Source: Kitasatospora albolonga (lineage in GTDB: Bacteria > Actinomycetota > Actinomycetes > Streptomycetales > Streptomycetaceae). Taken from it: DNA of 64,000 bases. Location: assembly GCA_002082585.1 (NCBI GenBank), contig CP020563.1:5760001-5824000 (forward strand), in the 5' to 3' direction. The notes beneath the pieces were generated by a model, which did no database searches, was not told the origin of the DNA, and saw only the letters and a list, made by a program, of their open reading frames with translations. Shown piece by piece: positions 1-8,802 of the stretch. How positions within the stretch are numbered: position 1 is the first letter of the stretch; every line of letters begins with the position of its first letter. The translations under genes were made by a program, and so were the position numbers.

Positions 1-329
1 CGCAGGGCGACCGCGCCGCCGAAGTCATGGGCGACCACGGCCGGCTCCGCCAGACCCCAGTGGTCCAGCAGCCGGGTGAACACCCGCCCCTGCGCGTCCA
101 GTGAGACGTCCTGCCCCTGGTGCTTCTCCGAGACGCCGTAGCCCGGCATGTCCCAGACGAACACCCGGTACTGCTGCGCCAGGGCCCGGGCCACGTCCCG
201 CCAGACGAAGGAGGAGAACGGCGTGCCGTGCAACAGGACGACGGGCTCCCCGCCCTCGGGCCCCAGCCGGTCCCAGCGGACCGTGCCGGACGTGCTGGAA
301 AAGCTCTCGCGCAACTGCCAGTCGGTCAC
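1..329 (-). CDS. alpha/beta hydrolase, Asp-nucleophile type (3' part missing)
   Basis: This is the N-terminal 109 residues of an alpha/beta-hydrolase; the rest lies beyond the left edge. The oxyanion motif LHGTP sits near residue 34, and the nucleophile elbow near residue 100 reads AHDFGG. The residue at the nucleophile position is therefore Asp, not Ser, which is the arrangement of epoxide hydrolases and haloalkane dehalogenases rather than esterases. I chose the GTG start because a GGAGG stands 10 bases upstream and the protein then begins at the usual distance from the first strand. The substrate cannot be told without the C-terminal His and cap domain. No operon partner is visible; the upstream neighbour is on the same strand 126 bp away. 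Confidence 0.8.
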   Translation of the reverse strand, partial: MTDWQLRESFSSTSGTVRWDRLGPEGGEPVVLLHGTPFSSFVWRDVARALAQQYRVFVWDMPGYGVSEKHQGQDVSLDAQGRVFTRLLDHWGLAEPAVVAHDFGGAVAL

Positions 330-455
330 GTTCGGGATTCCCTCCGTGTGCGGGGCGCTCCGGCGAGCGTCTCCCCGGTGCTGTGCTGTGCTGTGGGGGC
401 GACCGCCGCTCGTGCCTCGTGGTCCGCCCGCTCCTGATGCCGATGACATCGCGTG

Positions 456-1085
456 TCAGGGAGCCTGGTTCGCAGGAGGGGGCGTCACGGACGGTTCGAT
501 GGTCGACCGGATGTAGATCCGCGTGGTGCCGGGTGTGAACTCGTGGGCGAAGAGGTCGATACAGCGTTGAAGGTACGTGCCTTCCGGGGACGCCAGGTCG
601 TCCGGGCACAGGCTGGTCATCCGCAGTTTCCGGACGATCGTCTCCGGTTCGGGCAGCCCGAGGTGACCGAAGGCGGCCGCGGGACGGTATCCCTGCTCCT
701 TCGGGTGGGAGTTCTCGGTCATCACCGTGTCCTTCTCGATGAGCCGGCCGGTGTACGTCTCCGCTTCCTCGCTCGGAAGGACGAAGGACAGCAGCCCGGT
801 GTCGTAGCGCTGCCCGACCTTGTAACCGGCCCGGTGGTCCGACGCTCCTTCCGGAACGCGGATGCCGAGCTGGCCGCTCATCCAGGCGGGCGTGGCTCCG
901 TCCTCCCAGCAGCAGGTCATCTCCTGGTCCGCCAGGTCCGACGACACGTGGTCGGCGGCGCAGGAGACCACACCGACCGTGGCGGCGACGCAGGCGAGGA
1001 GCGTGAGCGCGATGACGGCCACGAGCGGGATGCGGCGGCGACGCACCGGCTGCTCGTCGGCAACGGTCCTGCTGGAGCCGCTCAT
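456..1085 (-). CDS. hypothetical membrane-anchored protein
   Basis: A 209-residue protein I do not recognise. A basic N-terminus ending in RRRR (residues 16-19) is followed by one hydrophobic helix at about residues 21-42, so it is either anchored in the membrane with the C-terminal part outside or is a secreted protein with an uncleaved signal. The exterior part has several Cys (the end of the helix, a CC pair after it, and two near the C-terminus), compatible with disulphides. An in-frame ATG ten codons further upstream exists, but the start chosen here has GGGAGG five to six bases upstream. It follows the tRNA on the same strand and is separated from it by a terminator, so it probably has its own promoter. 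Function unknown. Confidence 0.75.
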   Translation of the reverse strand: MSGSSRTVADEQPVRRRRIPLVAVIALTLLACVAATVGVVSCAADHVSSDLADQEMTCCWEDGATPAWMSGQLGIRVPEGASDHRAGYKVGQRYDTGLLSFVLPSEEAETYTGRLIEKDTVMTENSHPKEQGYRPAAAFGHLGLPEPETIVRKLRMTSLCPDDLASPEGTYLQRCIDLFAHEFTPGTTRIYIRSTIEPSVTPPPANQAP

Positions 1086-1146
1086 CGATCCCTCCCCGCG
1101 CTTCCTGCCGCTCACAGCCTGCGGCTAAGAGGTGTCCGGATACGCG

Positions 1147-1186
1147 AAGACCCCGCTTCCAGCGCGAACGCTGGTGGCGGGGTCTT
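1147..1186 (-). terminator. two-part hairpin downstream of tRNA-Arg
   Basis: The outer stem AAGACCCCGC/GCGGGGTCTT (10 bp) encloses an inner stem CCAGCG/CGCTGG with a CGAA tetraloop. It lies 20 bp beyond the tRNA 3' end in the direction of tRNA transcription, so it most likely ends that transcript. There is no long T-run, as is usual in Streptomyces. Confidence 0.75.
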
Positions 1187-1205
1187 GTCGGCACTTCCTG
1201 CGAAG

Positions 1206-1277
1206 TGCCCCCGGCAGGATTCGAACCTGCGCACCCGGCTCCGGAGGCCGATGCTCTATCCCCTGAGCTACGGGGGC
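1206..1277 (-). tRNA. tRNA-Arg (anticodon CCG)
   Basis: A 72-nt cloverleaf can be folded by hand. The acceptor stem is GCCCCCG/CGGGGGC with A as discriminator. The D arm is GCTC-AGGGGATA-GAGC. The anticodon stem is TCGGC/GCCGG with loop CTCCGGA (anticodon CCG, reading CGG). The variable loop is 4 nt, and the T arm is GCAGG-TTCGAAT-CCTGC. CCA is not encoded. It decodes CGG arginine codons, which are common in this GC-rich genome. I see no duplicated 3' segment nearby that would mark an integrated element. Confidence 0.96.
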
Positions 1278-1307
1278 GTATCGCGGTGTTGCTCTGCGAC
1301 GGGTGAA

Positions 1308-1338
1308 ACACTACCAGCTCCCGACGGGTGTCCGTGAA
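1308..1338 (-). promoter_or_regulatory. probable promoter of the tRNA-Arg gene
   Basis: Reading leftwards there is TTCACG (1338-1333), 19 bp, then TAGTGT (1313-1308). The expected start of transcription is about 1301, giving a 24-nt leader before the mature tRNA 5' end. The -10 is a good match to the housekeeping consensus; the -35 is one mismatch from TTGACG and the spacing is slightly long. Confidence 0.5.
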
Positions 1339-1429
1339 CAGGTATTCCGTCGCGTCAGCCCGTCCCCCGTCCGGGGCGGAAGTGGGCAAACGCCGGACGC
1401 GGTCACCGGGGCCGACCTACTCTCGAAGG

Positions 1430-1864
1430 GTGTCAGGGGCGTACGGCCGCGTGCTTGTTGTCGACGACAACAAGGTCATCCGGCAGCTGATCAGGGTCAA
1501 CCTTGAGCTGGAGGGCTTCGAGGTCGTGACCGCGGCCGACGGTGTCGAGTGCCTGGACCTGGTCCACCGGGTCCGCCCCGATGTGATCACCCTCGACGTG
1601 ATGATGCCCCGCCTCGACGGCCTGGAGACCGCGTCCGGACTGCGCTCCGACCCCCGCACCCGCCATGTGCCCATCGCCGTCATCAGCGCCTGTACGCCCT
1701 ACGAGGTGGACGCGGGGGTGGCGGCCGGGGTCGACGCGTTCCTGGCGAAGCCGTTCGAGCCGAGCGAGCTGGTGCGGATGGTGCGTCGGCTCGCCGACGG
1801 CGGGGAACGGCCCTCGGCCGACGGGTGGAGCGGCGTGGGCCGGGCGGGGACCGCCACCGGCTGA
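1430..1864 (+). CDS. single-domain response regulator (receiver only)
   Basis: A 144-residue CheY-like receiver with no output domain. The acidic pair is D12-D13, the phospho-acceptor is D56 in LDVMMP, and the conserved Lys is K107 in AKPF. It presumably acts by protein contact, either in a phosphorelay or on a multi-domain partner; no kinase gene adjoins it. Reading further upstream in the same frame is possible, but homology starts at the GTG used here. A TACTCT box at 1418-1423, seven bases before that GTG, suggests a leaderless mRNA, and no Shine-Dalgarno sequence is well placed. The C-terminal tail after residue 125 is Gly/Arg-rich and ends inside a 35-bp tandem repeat that continues past the stop codon. 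Confidence 0.88.
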   Translation: MSGAYGRVLVVDDNKVIRQLIRVNLELEGFEVVTAADGVECLDLVHRVRPDVITLDVMMPRLDGLETASGLRSDPRTRHVPIAVISACTPYEVDAGVAAGVDAFLAKPFEPSELVRMVRRLADGGERPSADGWSGVGRAGTATG

Positions 1865-1936
1865 CCACCCGGGTTCGGGTCGGGGCCGCCACCGGTTGAC
1901 CACCCGGGTTCGGGTCGGGGCTGCCCCCGGCTGACC
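1851..1936. repeat. 35-bp tandem repeat, 2.4 copies, spanning a stop codon
   Basis: Units 1851-1885 and 1886-1920 differ at one base (CCGGCTGACC against CCGGTTGACC), and a degenerate 16-bp third start follows at 1921-1936. The stop codon of the response regulator gene lies in the first unit. Because 35 is not a multiple of three, the copies do not simply extend the protein. Confidence 0.9.
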
Positions 1937-1977
1937 GGATGGCGAAACGGAGTCGCGGGGTGCCCCTCTTCCTCCCC

Positions 1978-1983
1978 TAGGCT
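1978..1983 (+). promoter_or_regulatory. -10 box TAGGCT giving a leaderless GTG
   Basis: TAGGCT matches the Streptomyces TANNNT -10 form, and the GTG of the following gene is exactly seven bases beyond it, where transcription would start. No ribosome-binding sequence precedes that GTG. I see no convincing -35. Confidence 0.6.
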
Positions 1984-1989
1984 TGTCCC

Positions 1990-3075
1990 GTGACCCCCGC
2001 CGATCTCTCCTCGACCGTGCTGCACGCCGTGCGCCGCGCGGTCGACGAGAACGCCCTGCGCGCGCCCGTGCCCGCGCGCGTGCGGGTGGAGCGGACCCGG
2101 CCCGGAGGCACCGGCGACTACGCCTGCGCGGTCGCGCTCCAGCTCGCCGGACCCGCCGGGCTGCCCGCCCGGGAGGTCGCCCGCATTCTGCGCGAGCGGG
2201 TCGCCGCCGAACCCGGCATCGGGCGGGTCGAGATCACCGGCCCCGGCTTCCTGAGCTTCACCCTGGACGCCCCCGCCGACCGCGATCGGGCCGTGCTCGA
2301 CGCCGTACGGGAACGGGGGATCGCGTACGGACACGGGGAAGCCCTCCGGAACGAGGAGCTCCGGTTCCACCATGCGCGGGAGGTGCGCGCGGCTGTCACC
2401 GCCGATGCCGTACGCCGTCTCCTCACCGCCCAGGGCGCCCGCGTCCGGGTCGGTTGCGAGGGGGAGGCGGAGGAGTGGGGGCGGCTCGGGGTGAGCCCGG
2501 ACGCGTACGGGCCGGTCGCGCCGGAGGACACCGTGATCCGCCCGGTGCCCGCCGGGGCGAGCGCCGGGGAGCTGCTGGAGCGGCTCGGTGCGGATGCCGC
2601 CCGCTGGGGGCTGCTGCGGCCCGCCGCGCACGACCGGGCCTCGCTCGGCGACGGGCTCCTCGTCCAGGGCGAGGCCAACCCGCTCTTCCGGGTCCGGTAC
2701 GCCCACGTCAGGACCCGCGCGCTCACCCGGGGCGCCGCAGCCCTCGGGTTCACGTCCGCTCCCGAGGCGGCTCCGTACGGGCCCGAGACGGCTCCGTACG
2801 AACCCCCCGCCCGGCCCCTCCTCGATCTTCTCGCCGACCACCCCGGCGTCCTCCTCGCCGCAGCCCGTCACCGCGCGCCCGACCGGGTCGCCCGGCAGCT
2901 GGAAGCCGTCGCCCACGCCTTTTTCGACTTCCACGACTGCTGCCCGCCGCTGCCCTCCGGCGACGAGAAACCCTCGGCCGCCCACCGCTCCCGGCTGGCC
3001 CTCGCCGAGGCCGCCGGGACGGTGCTGGCAGGCGGCCTGTCCCTGCTCGGTATCAGCGCGCCCGCACACCTCTGA
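1990..3075 (+). CDS. nrtL: ArgS-related anticodon-binding protein lacking the catalytic core
   Basis: A 361-residue relative of arginyl-tRNA synthetase with a large internal deletion. Residues 1-95 match the ArgRS N-terminal tRNA-binding domain (GDYACAVALQLA, then ITGPGFLSFTL). Residues 123-153 resemble the first helix of the Rossmann core, but HIGH-type HVGH is replaced by HHARE. Residues 199-250 (GADAARWGLL, NPLFRVRYAHVR) and 280-361 (ending LSLLGISAPAHL) match the region after KMSKS and the DALR anticodon-binding domain. The KMSKS segment and most of the catalytic fold are absent, so it should not charge tRNA. It may bind tRNA-Arg or regulate; this is inference. It precedes lysA by 33 bp and probably heads the lysA-hom transcript. 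The symbol is the name I recall for this actinobacterial family. Confidence 0.85.
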   Translation: MTPADLSSTVLHAVRRAVDENALRAPVPARVRVERTRPGGTGDYACAVALQLAGPAGLPAREVARILRERVAAEPGIGRVEITGPGFLSFTLDAPADRDRAVLDAVRERGIAYGHGEALRNEELRFHHAREVRAAVTADAVRRLLTAQGARVRVGCEGEAEEWGRLGVSPDAYGPVAPEDTVIRPVPAGASAGELLERLGADAARWGLLRPAAHDRASLGDGLLVQGEANPLFRVRYAHVRTRALTRGAAALGFTSAPEAAPYGPETAPYEPPARPLLDLLADHPGVLLAAARHRAPDRVARQLEAVAHAFFDFHDCCPPLPSGDEKPSAAHRSRLALAEAAGTVLAGGLSLLGISAPAHL

Positions 3076-3108
3076 TCTGACGATCCGAAGAATCCGAGAG
3101 ACCTCACC

Positions 3109-4500
3109 ATGAGCCGCTCCGCACACCCCGCCGGTCCCCGTCACGCCGACGTCCTGACCGAGGGGCACTACTCCGCCCCCGCCGCCGACCTCAACGTCCT
3201 CGACGAGAAGGTCTGGGCCCGTACCGTCACCCGCGACGCGGACGGCGCCCTCACCGTCGGCGGCATCGCCGTCGCCCGGCTCGCCGAGGAGTTCGGCACC
3301 CCCGCCTACATCCTCGACGAGACCGACTTCCGGGCCCGCTGCCGGGCCTGGGCCGACGCCTTCGGGCCGGACGCCGATGTCTTCTACGCCGGGAAGGCAT
3401 TCCTCTCCCGCGCCGTCGTGCGCTGGCTCAAGGAGGAGGGGCTGAACCTCGATGTGTGCTCCGGGGGAGAGCTGACCACCGCTCTCGACGCCGGTATGCC
3501 CGCCGAGCGCATCGCCTTCCACGGCAACAACAAGTCCGTCGCCGAGATCGAGCGGGCCGTCCGGGCCGGGGTCGGGCGCATCGTGCTCGACTCCTTCCAG
3601 GAGATCGTCCGCGTCGCCCACATCGCCCAGCGCCACGGCATCCGCCAGCGCGTCCAGATCCGGGTCACCGTCGGGGTCGAGGCGCACACCCACGAGTTCA
3701 TCGCCACCGCGCACGAGGACCAGAAGTTCGGCATCGCGCTCGCCGGGGGGCAGGCCGCCGAAGCCGTGCGCCGGGCGCTCTCGCTCGACGGGCTCGACCT
3801 CATCGGCATCCACTCGCACATCGGCTCGCAGATCTTCGACATGGCCGGCTTCGAGGTCTCCGCCCGGCGCGTGGTGCAGCTGCTCGCCGAGGTCCGTGAC
3901 GAGCACGGCGTCGAACTGCCCGAGATCGACCTCGGCGGCGGCCTCGGCATCGCGTACACCTCCGAGGACGACCCCCGCGAGCCGCACGAGATCGCCAAGG
4001 CGCTCAGCGACATCGTCACCCGCGAGTGCGAGGCCGCGAAGCTGCGTACGCCCCGTATCTCCGTCGAGCCCGGGCGGGCCATCGTCGGGCCCACCGCGTT
4101 CACCCTGTACGAGGTCGGAACGGTCAAGCCCCTCGAAGGGCTGCGGACCTATGTCAGCGTCGACGGCGGAATGTCGGACAATATTCGTACCGCGCTGTAC
4201 GACGCCGAGTACAGCGTGGCGCTCGTCTCGCGCACCTCGGATGCCGAGCCGATGCTCGTCCGGGTCGTCGGCAAGCACTGCGAGAGCGGGGACATCGTGG
4301 TCAAGGACGCGTTCCTCCCCGCCGACCTGGCACCCGGGGACCTGATCGCGGTCCCCGCCACCGGCGCGTACTGCCGCTCGATGGCGAGCAACTACAACCA
4401 CGCCCTGCGCCCCCCGGTCGTCGCCGTCCGGGACGGCGGGGCACGCGTCATCGTCCGGCGCGAGACGGAGGAAGATCTCCTGCGTCTCGATGTCGGCTGA
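3109..4500 (+). CDS. lysA: diaminopimelate decarboxylase
   Basis: Pyridoxal-phosphate enzyme of 463 residues that decarboxylates meso-diaminopimelate to L-lysine, the last step of lysine synthesis. It has the alanine-racemase-like barrel with the PLP lysine in YAGKAF (K96), HSHIGSQI for the phosphate and substrate region, [14 protein letters not shown], and the C-terminal catalytic Cys/Tyr region around KHCESGD and [14 protein letters not shown]. Length is normal for actinobacteria. It begins 33 bp after the ArgRS-like gene and is followed by a hairpin, then hom. This placement of lysA before hom-thrC-thrB is the usual actinobacterial arrangement and groups both branches of aspartate metabolism. 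Confidence 0.97.
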   Translation: MSRSAHPAGPRHADVLTEGHYSAPAADLNVLDEKVWARTVTRDADGALTVGGIAVARLAEEFGTPAYILDETDFRARCRAWADAFGPDADVFYAGKAFLSRAVVRWLKEEGLNLDVCSGGELTTALDAGMPAERIAFHGNNKSVAEIERAVRAGVGRIVLDSFQEIVRVAHIAQRHGIRQRVQIRVTVGVEAHTHEFIATAHEDQKFGIALAGGQAAEAVRRALSLDGLDLIGIHSHIGSQIFDMAGFEVSARRVVQLLAEVRDEHGVELPEIDLGGGLGIAYTSEDDPREPHEIAKALSDIVTRECEAAKLRTPRISVEPGRAIVGPTAFTLYEVGTVKPLEGLRTYVSVDGGMSDNIRTALYDAEYSVALVSRTSDAEPMLVRVVGKHCESGDIVVKDAFLPADLAPGDLIAVPATGAYCRSMASNYNHALRPPVVAVRDGGARVIVRRETEEDLLRLDVG

Positions 4501-4520
4501 TGAAATAGTCATCTCAGAAT

Positions 4521-4549
4521 CCGGACGGGGGTCAGAAACGCCCGTCCGG
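4521..4549 (+). terminator. hairpin between lysA and hom
   Basis: Perfect 9-bp stem CCGGACGGG/CCCGTCCGG with an 11-nt loop, 20 bp after the lysA stop. No T-run follows. It could end or attenuate lysA transcription ahead of hom. Confidence 0.5.
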
Positions 4550-4596
4550 TGAGTGAGACTGGTCCACACATGAGCATGTATGAGAAACGAGGTCGG

Positions 4597-5889
4597 ATGA
4601 TGCGTACGCGTCCGCTGAAGGTGGCGCTGCTGGGCTGTGGAGTGGTCGGCTCAGAGGTGGCGCGCATCATGACGACGCACGCCGACGACCTCGCGGCGCG
4701 CATCGGCGCGCCCGTCGAGCTCGCCGGTGTCGCCGTCCGCCGCCCCTCGAAGGTGCGTGAGGGCATCGACCCCGCACTGATCACCACCGACGCGACCGCG
4801 CTCGTGCGGCGCGGCGACATCGACGTGGTCGTCGAGGTCATCGGGGGCATCGAGCCGGCCCGTACGCTCATCACCACCGCCTTCGAGAACGGCGCGAGCG
4901 TCGTCTCCGCCAACAAGGCGCTGCTCGCCGAGGACGGCGCGGCCCTGCACGCCGCCGCCGAGAAGTACGGCCGCGATCTGTACTACGAGGCCGCCGTCGC
5001 GGGTGCCATCCCGCTGGTACGGCCGCTGCGCGAGTCGCTGGCGGGCGACAAGGTCAACCGGGTGCTCGGCATCGTCAACGGCACGACCAACTTCATCCTC
5101 GACAAGATGGACACCAGCGGCGCGGGCTACTCGGAGGCGCTCGACGAGGCCACCGCCCTCGGGTACGCCGAGGCCGACCCGACCGCCGACGTCGAGGGCT
5201 TCGACGCCGCCGCGAAGGCCGCGATCCTCGCCGGGATCGCCTTCCACACCCGGGTGAAGATCGGTGACGTGCACCGCGAGGGCATCACCGAGGTCACCGC
5301 CGCCGACATCGCCTCCGCCCGCCGCATGGGCTGTACGGTCAAGCTCCTCGCGATCTGCGAGCGCGCCGCCGACGGGGCCTCGGTCACCGCCCGGGTCCAC
5401 CCCGCGATGATCCCGCTCAGCCACCCGCTGGCCTCCGTCCGCGAGGCGTACAACGCGGTGTTCGTCGAGGCCGAGGCCGCCGGGCAGCTCATGTTCTACG
5501 GGCCCGGCGCCGGCGGCTCCCCGACCGCGTCGGCCGTCCTCGGCGACCTCGTCGCGGTCTGCCGCAACAAGCTGGGCGAGGCCACCGGACCCGGTGAGTC
5601 CGCCTACACGCGCCTGCCGGTCAGCCCCATGGGCGAGGTCGTCACGCGCTACCACATCAGCCTCGACGTGGCCGACAAGCCGGGCGTGCTCGCCCAGGTC
5701 GCGACGGTCTTCGCCGAGCAGGGCGTATCCATCGATACCGTCCGCCAGCAGGGAAAGGACGGCGAGGCGTCCCTCGTCGTCGTCACCCACCGCGCGCCCG
5801 ACGCCGCCCTTTCCGGGACCGTCGAAGCGCTGCGCAAGCTCGACACCGTGCGCGGTGTCGCCAGCATCATGCGTGTTGAAGGGGAGTAA
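4597..5889 (+). CDS. hom: homoserine dehydrogenase
   Basis: NAD(P)-dependent reduction of aspartate semialdehyde to homoserine, the branch point to threonine and methionine. About 430 residues. The Rossmann motif [10 protein letters not shown] is at residues 10-19, followed by the catalytic homoserine dehydrogenase domain ([17 protein letters not shown] with the substrate acids and Lys). A C-terminal ACT domain (from about residue 350; [15 protein letters not shown]) is the expected site of threonine feedback. Two adjacent ATGs occur; the second, at 4600, has the better spacing from CGAGG at 4588-4592, and a third possible ATG lies at 4570. thrC begins 7 bp downstream, so the two are one transcript. 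Confidence 0.96.
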   Translation: MMRTRPLKVALLGCGVVGSEVARIMTTHADDLAARIGAPVELAGVAVRRPSKVREGIDPALITTDATALVRRGDIDVVVEVIGGIEPARTLITTAFENGASVVSANKALLAEDGAALHAAAEKYGRDLYYEAAVAGAIPLVRPLRESLAGDKVNRVLGIVNGTTNFILDKMDTSGAGYSEALDEATALGYAEADPTADVEGFDAAAKAAILAGIAFHTRVKIGDVHREGITEVTAADIASARRMGCTVKLLAICERAADGASVTARVHPAMIPLSHPLASVREAYNAVFVEAEAAGQLMFYGPGAGGSPTASAVLGDLVAVCRNKLGEATGPGESAYTRLPVSPMGEVVTRYHISLDVADKPGVLAQVATVFAEQGVSIDTVRQQGKDGEASLVVVTHRAPDAALSGTVEALRKLDTVRGVASIMRVEGE

Positions 5890-5896
5890 AGGACCC

Positions 5897-6967
5897 ATGA
5901 CCAGCAAGGGCACCCACCAGTGGCGCGGCATCATCGAGGAGTACCGGGACCGGCTTCCGGTCACGGCGACGACGCCGGTCGTCACGCTTCGTGAGGGCGG
6001 TACGCCGCTCGTTCCGGCGCAGGTCCTCTCCGAGCGCACGGGCTGCGAGGTGCACCTCAAGGTCGAGGGCGCCAACCCCACCGGTTCGTTCAAGGACCGC
6101 GGCATGACCATGGCCATCACCCGGGCCAAGGAGGAGGGCGCGAAGGCCGTCATCTGCGCCTCCACCGGCAACACCTCGGCCTCCGCCGCCGCGTACGCGG
6201 TGCGGGCCGGAATGGTCTGCGCCGTCCTCGTACCGCAGGGCAAGATCGCGCTCGGCAAGATGGGGCAGGCGCTCGTGCACGGCGCCAAGATCCTCCAGGT
6301 CGACGGCAACTTCGACGACTGCCTCACCCTGGCCCGCTCGCTCTCGGACAACTACCCGGTGGCGCTGGTCAATTCGGTCAACCCGGTCCGTATCGAGGGC
6401 CAGAAGACCGCCGCGTTCGAGATCGTGGACGCGCTCGGCGACGCCCCCGACATCCACGTCCTGCCGGTCGGCAACGCGGGCAACATCACCGCGTACTGGA
6501 AGGGGTACGGCGAGTACGCCGGTGACGGCGTCTCCACGCACACCCCGCGCATGTGGGGCTTCCAGGCGTCCGGCTCCGCGCCCATCGTGCGCGGCGAGGT
6601 CGTCAAGGACCCGTCCACCATCGCCACCGCGATCCGCATCGGCAACCCGGCCTCCTGGGACTACGCCCTGGCAGCCCGGGACGAATCGGGCGGTTTTATC
6701 GATGAGGTGACGGACCGACAGATTCTGTCCGCCTACCGGCTGTTGGCCTCCCAGGAGGGTGTCTTCGTGGAGCCCGCGTCGGCCGCGTCGGTCGCCGGTC
6801 TGCTCAAGGCCGCCGAGGAGGGCAAGGTCGACCCCGGCCAGCGCATCGTCTGCACGGTCACCGGCAACGGCCTCAAGGACCCGGACTGGGCCGTCGCGGG
6901 CGCCCCGCAGCCGGTCACGGTCCCGGTCGACGCGGCCACGGCGGCGCAGAAGCTCGGGCTCGTCTGA
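5897..6967 (+). CDS. thrC: threonine synthase
   Basis: PLP enzyme of 356 residues converting O-phosphohomoserine to L-threonine. The PLP lysine is K66 in SFKDRGM; the phosphate-binding loop is GNAGN after LPV; the early TPLV and [12 protein letters not shown] segments are typical of the shorter, SAM-insensitive class. The start is the first ATG after GGACCC, with an AAAGGA-type ribosome site overlapping the hom stop. Forms an operon with hom. thrB, usually next, is here separated by more than 500 bp of repeat-bearing spacer. Confidence 0.97.
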   Translation: MTSKGTHQWRGIIEEYRDRLPVTATTPVVTLREGGTPLVPAQVLSERTGCEVHLKVEGANPTGSFKDRGMTMAITRAKEEGAKAVICASTGNTSASAAAYAVRAGMVCAVLVPQGKIALGKMGQALVHGAKILQVDGNFDDCLTLARSLSDNYPVALVNSVNPVRIEGQKTAAFEIVDALGDAPDIHVLPVGNAGNITAYWKGYGEYAGDGVSTHTPRMWGFQASGSAPIVRGEVVKDPSTIATAIRIGNPASWDYALAARDESGGFIDEVTDRQILSAYRLLASQEGVFVEPASAASVAGLLKAAEEGKVDPGQRIVCTVTGNGLKDPDWAVAGAPQPVTVPVDAATAAQKLGLV

Positions 6968-7055
6968 GCTCCTGAGTCCCCGATCCCGTTGCTCGTCCGG
7001 TCCCCGTCGTCCGGAGCGTCCGGGCCGGGCTGTCGCAGCCGATCAGGTCGGCCGC

Positions 7056-7075
7056 GGCTGTCCGGCCGGACAGCC
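7056..7075. promoter_or_regulatory. 20-bp perfect palindrome after thrC
   Basis: GGCTGTCCGGCCGGACAGCC is fully self-complementary with no loop. It stands 89 bp after thrC and abuts the first unit of the following repeat array. It may be an operator, or a by-product of the array, whose units contain GACAGCC. No regulator can be named. Confidence 0.4.
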
Positions 7076-7185
7076 ATGACAGCCCGGCCCGGACAGCCGC
7101 GACAGCCCGGCCCGGGCAACAGTGGCACTCGGGCCCGGGCGACCACGGCACTCGGGCCCGTACGGCTGTGGCAGCCCGGTCCGCC
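7071..7185. repeat. five degenerate 23-bp tandem units in the thrC-thrB spacer
   Basis: Units start at 7071, 7094, 7117, 7140 and 7163. The first two share CAGCCNNGACAGCCCGGCCCGG; later ones drift, with GGCACTCGGGCCCG in units three and four. A sequence close to the reverse complement of unit two occurs at about 7021-7041, so the region can also fold back. There is no coding potential and no unique spacer between units. The whole 528-bp spacer between thrC and thrB holds this array, the palindrome and the hairpin at 7249, and otherwise nothing I can support. Confidence 0.8.
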
Positions 7186-7248
7186 CGGTCCGCACGGCCC
7201 GGTCAACCGCGACAACCCAGCTCAACCGCCCTCTTTTCGGGGCGGAGA

Positions 7249-7292
7249 GCGCATAGGAGGCGGGCGACACGCATCGTGCGCCTCCTGTGCGC
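7249..7292 (+). promoter_or_regulatory. long hairpin upstream of thrB
   Basis: The arms GCGCATAGGAGGCG (7249-7262) and CGCCTCCTGTGCGC (7279-7292) pair at 13 of 14 positions around a 16-nt loop. It is 203 bp before thrB, with no T-run. It may end thrC read-through or shape a thrB leader. A weak TAAGCT at 7321 is a possible -10 for thrB just downstream. Confidence 0.4.
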
Positions 7293-7495
7293 CCTATGTC
7301 GCGACAGAACCTTCCTTCGATAAGCTGTACTCCATCCGCCCGACATCCGCCCGACGGGTCTGCCGCGGCGCGAGAGCCGTCGTGACGGCGAGCAGGGCCG
7401 GGCCACCGGCCCCATCCCCAGCCCCGCAGAACCACCGCACCGCAATCCCCGCCGCCTCACCAACCCCCGCCGCCTTACAAGGAGTCGTCCAGCCG

Positions 7496-8413
7496 ATGGC
7501 CGGTCCCGCGTTCCGAGCCGCCGCCGTCAGGGTGCGCGTCCCCGCAACCAGCGCCAACCTGGGCCCGGGTTTCGACGCCCTCGGCCTCTCGCTGGGGCTG
7601 TACGACGATGTCGTCGTCCGTGTCGCCGACTCCGGGCTCCACATCGACATCGCGGGTGAGGGCAGCGAGACGCTGCCCCGCGACGAGAGCCACCTGCTCG
7701 TACGCTCCCTGCGCACCGCCTTCGACCTGCTCGGCGGACAGCCCCGCGGCCTGGAGATCGTCTGCGCCAACCGCATCCCGCACGGCCGCGGCCTCGGCTC
7801 CTCCTCCGCCGCCATCTGCGCCGGAATCGTCGCCGCCCGCGCCGTGACGATAGGCGGCGACGCCCGGCTCGACGACGAGGCCCTGCTGGAGCTGGCCACC
7901 GAGATCGAGGGGCACCCCGACAACGTCGCGGCCTGTCTGCTCGGCGGGTTCACCCTCGCGTGGATGGACGGCGGAGCGGCCCGGGCGATCCGGATGGACC
8001 CCGCGGAATCCGTCGTTCCGGTGGTCTTCGTGCCCGGCCGGCCCGTGCTCACCGAGACGGCGCGCGGACTGCTCCCGCGCACCGTCCCGCACGTCGACGC
8101 GGCGCTCAACGCGGGCCGCGCGGCCCTGCTCGTCGAGGCGCTGACCAGGCGCCCCGAGCTGCTGCTCGCCGCCACCGAGGACCGCATCCACCAGGAGTAC
8201 CGGGGCCCCGCGATGCCCGAGAGCGTCGAGCTGGTGCACCGGCTGCGCGCCGACGGCGTGCCCGCCGTCATCTCCGGCGCGGGCCCCACGGTGCTCGCGC
8301 TGGCGGGGGAGGACTCCGCCGACAAGGTCGCCCGGCTGGCGGGCGAGGGCTGGGCCGCGAACCGGCTGGCACTCGACGCCACGGGCGCCACCGTGCTGCC
8401 ACTGGCCGCGTAA
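7496..8413 (+). CDS. thrB: homoserine kinase
   Basis: GHMP-family kinase of 305 residues that phosphorylates homoserine with ATP for threonine synthase. The N-terminal substrate strand is followed by NLGPGFDALG (residues 22-31). The ATP loop PHGRGLGSSSAA is at about residues 95-106, then EGHPDNVAA, and the C-terminal SGAGPT motif. Length equals the usual actinobacterial enzyme. AAGGAG precedes the ATG by about 12 bases. It is the last step-specific gene of the threonine set, but it has its own spacer and is therefore likely to have its own promoter. Confidence 0.97.
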   Translation: MAGPAFRAAAVRVRVPATSANLGPGFDALGLSLGLYDDVVVRVADSGLHIDIAGEGSETLPRDESHLLVRSLRTAFDLLGGQPRGLEIVCANRIPHGRGLGSSSAAICAGIVAARAVTIGGDARLDDEALLELATEIEGHPDNVAACLLGGFTLAWMDGGAARAIRMDPAESVVPVVFVPGRPVLTETARGLLPRTVPHVDAALNAGRAALLVEALTRRPELLLAATEDRIHQEYRGPAMPESVELVHRLRADGVPAVISGAGPTVLALAGEDSADKVARLAGEGWAANRLALDATGATVLPLAA

Positions 8414-8802
8414 CCGCATGTGATTACCGGTGGCCGAGAGGGGGAATGTTTGTTGGAGCCGGTAGTGTTAACCTCAAGTCTGCAACCGACGTCTTTGAGG
8501 CGCGTTGCTTCGTGTCCCCTTCCGGGACCACCATTCTTCCGGGAGCCTCCCCAACTGCCTGAGCAGCCTGCCTGAGCAGTTTCGAGCACGCTCCGGAACC
8601 GGCACGACACCCCTCGCTCGTCCAGGAGTGGGCCGAGCAGGGGGATCTCGCGCCGGACCCCGCACGTTCATCTCTCCGCCGTACCCGGCGGACCACCGCC
8701 CCGGCAAGGTCCGCGATCCAGCAAGATCAACAGACCGCAGTCGGACAGCACAACCGGTCGCCGAGCCAGAAGGCCGACGTCCGCTCCAGGGAAGGACCCT
8801 TC
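8414..8802 (+). promoter_or_regulatory. 389-bp leader of rho
   Basis: No gene is supported here. TAGTGT at 8463-8468 is a reasonable -10 and would give a leader of about 330 nt. The leader contains a 12-bp direct repeat CTGCCTGAGCAG (8555-8566 and 8568-8579) and a repeated CTTCCGGGA. A long leader fits the autogenous attenuation known for rho in other bacteria, but no rut site can be proved by eye. Confidence 0.4.

Noticed and set aside
1206..1277. tRNA-Arg as the attachment site of an integrated element
   Set aside because: No second copy of the tRNA 3' end, no integrase and no change of gene content on either side.
4501..4596. Threonine attenuator or T-box before hom
   Set aside because: No leader peptide with Thr/Ile codons and no T-box sequence; only a hairpin that belongs to the end of lysA.
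7071..7185. Possible CRISPR array after thrC
   Set aside because: Units are contiguous, drift in sequence and have no unique spacers or cas genes.
8446..8562. 38-codon ORF in the rho leader with a good ribosome site
   Set aside because: Third positions are T-rich, unlike genes in this window, and the most likely -10 box lies inside it, so it may not even be transcribed. Kept only as a possibility.
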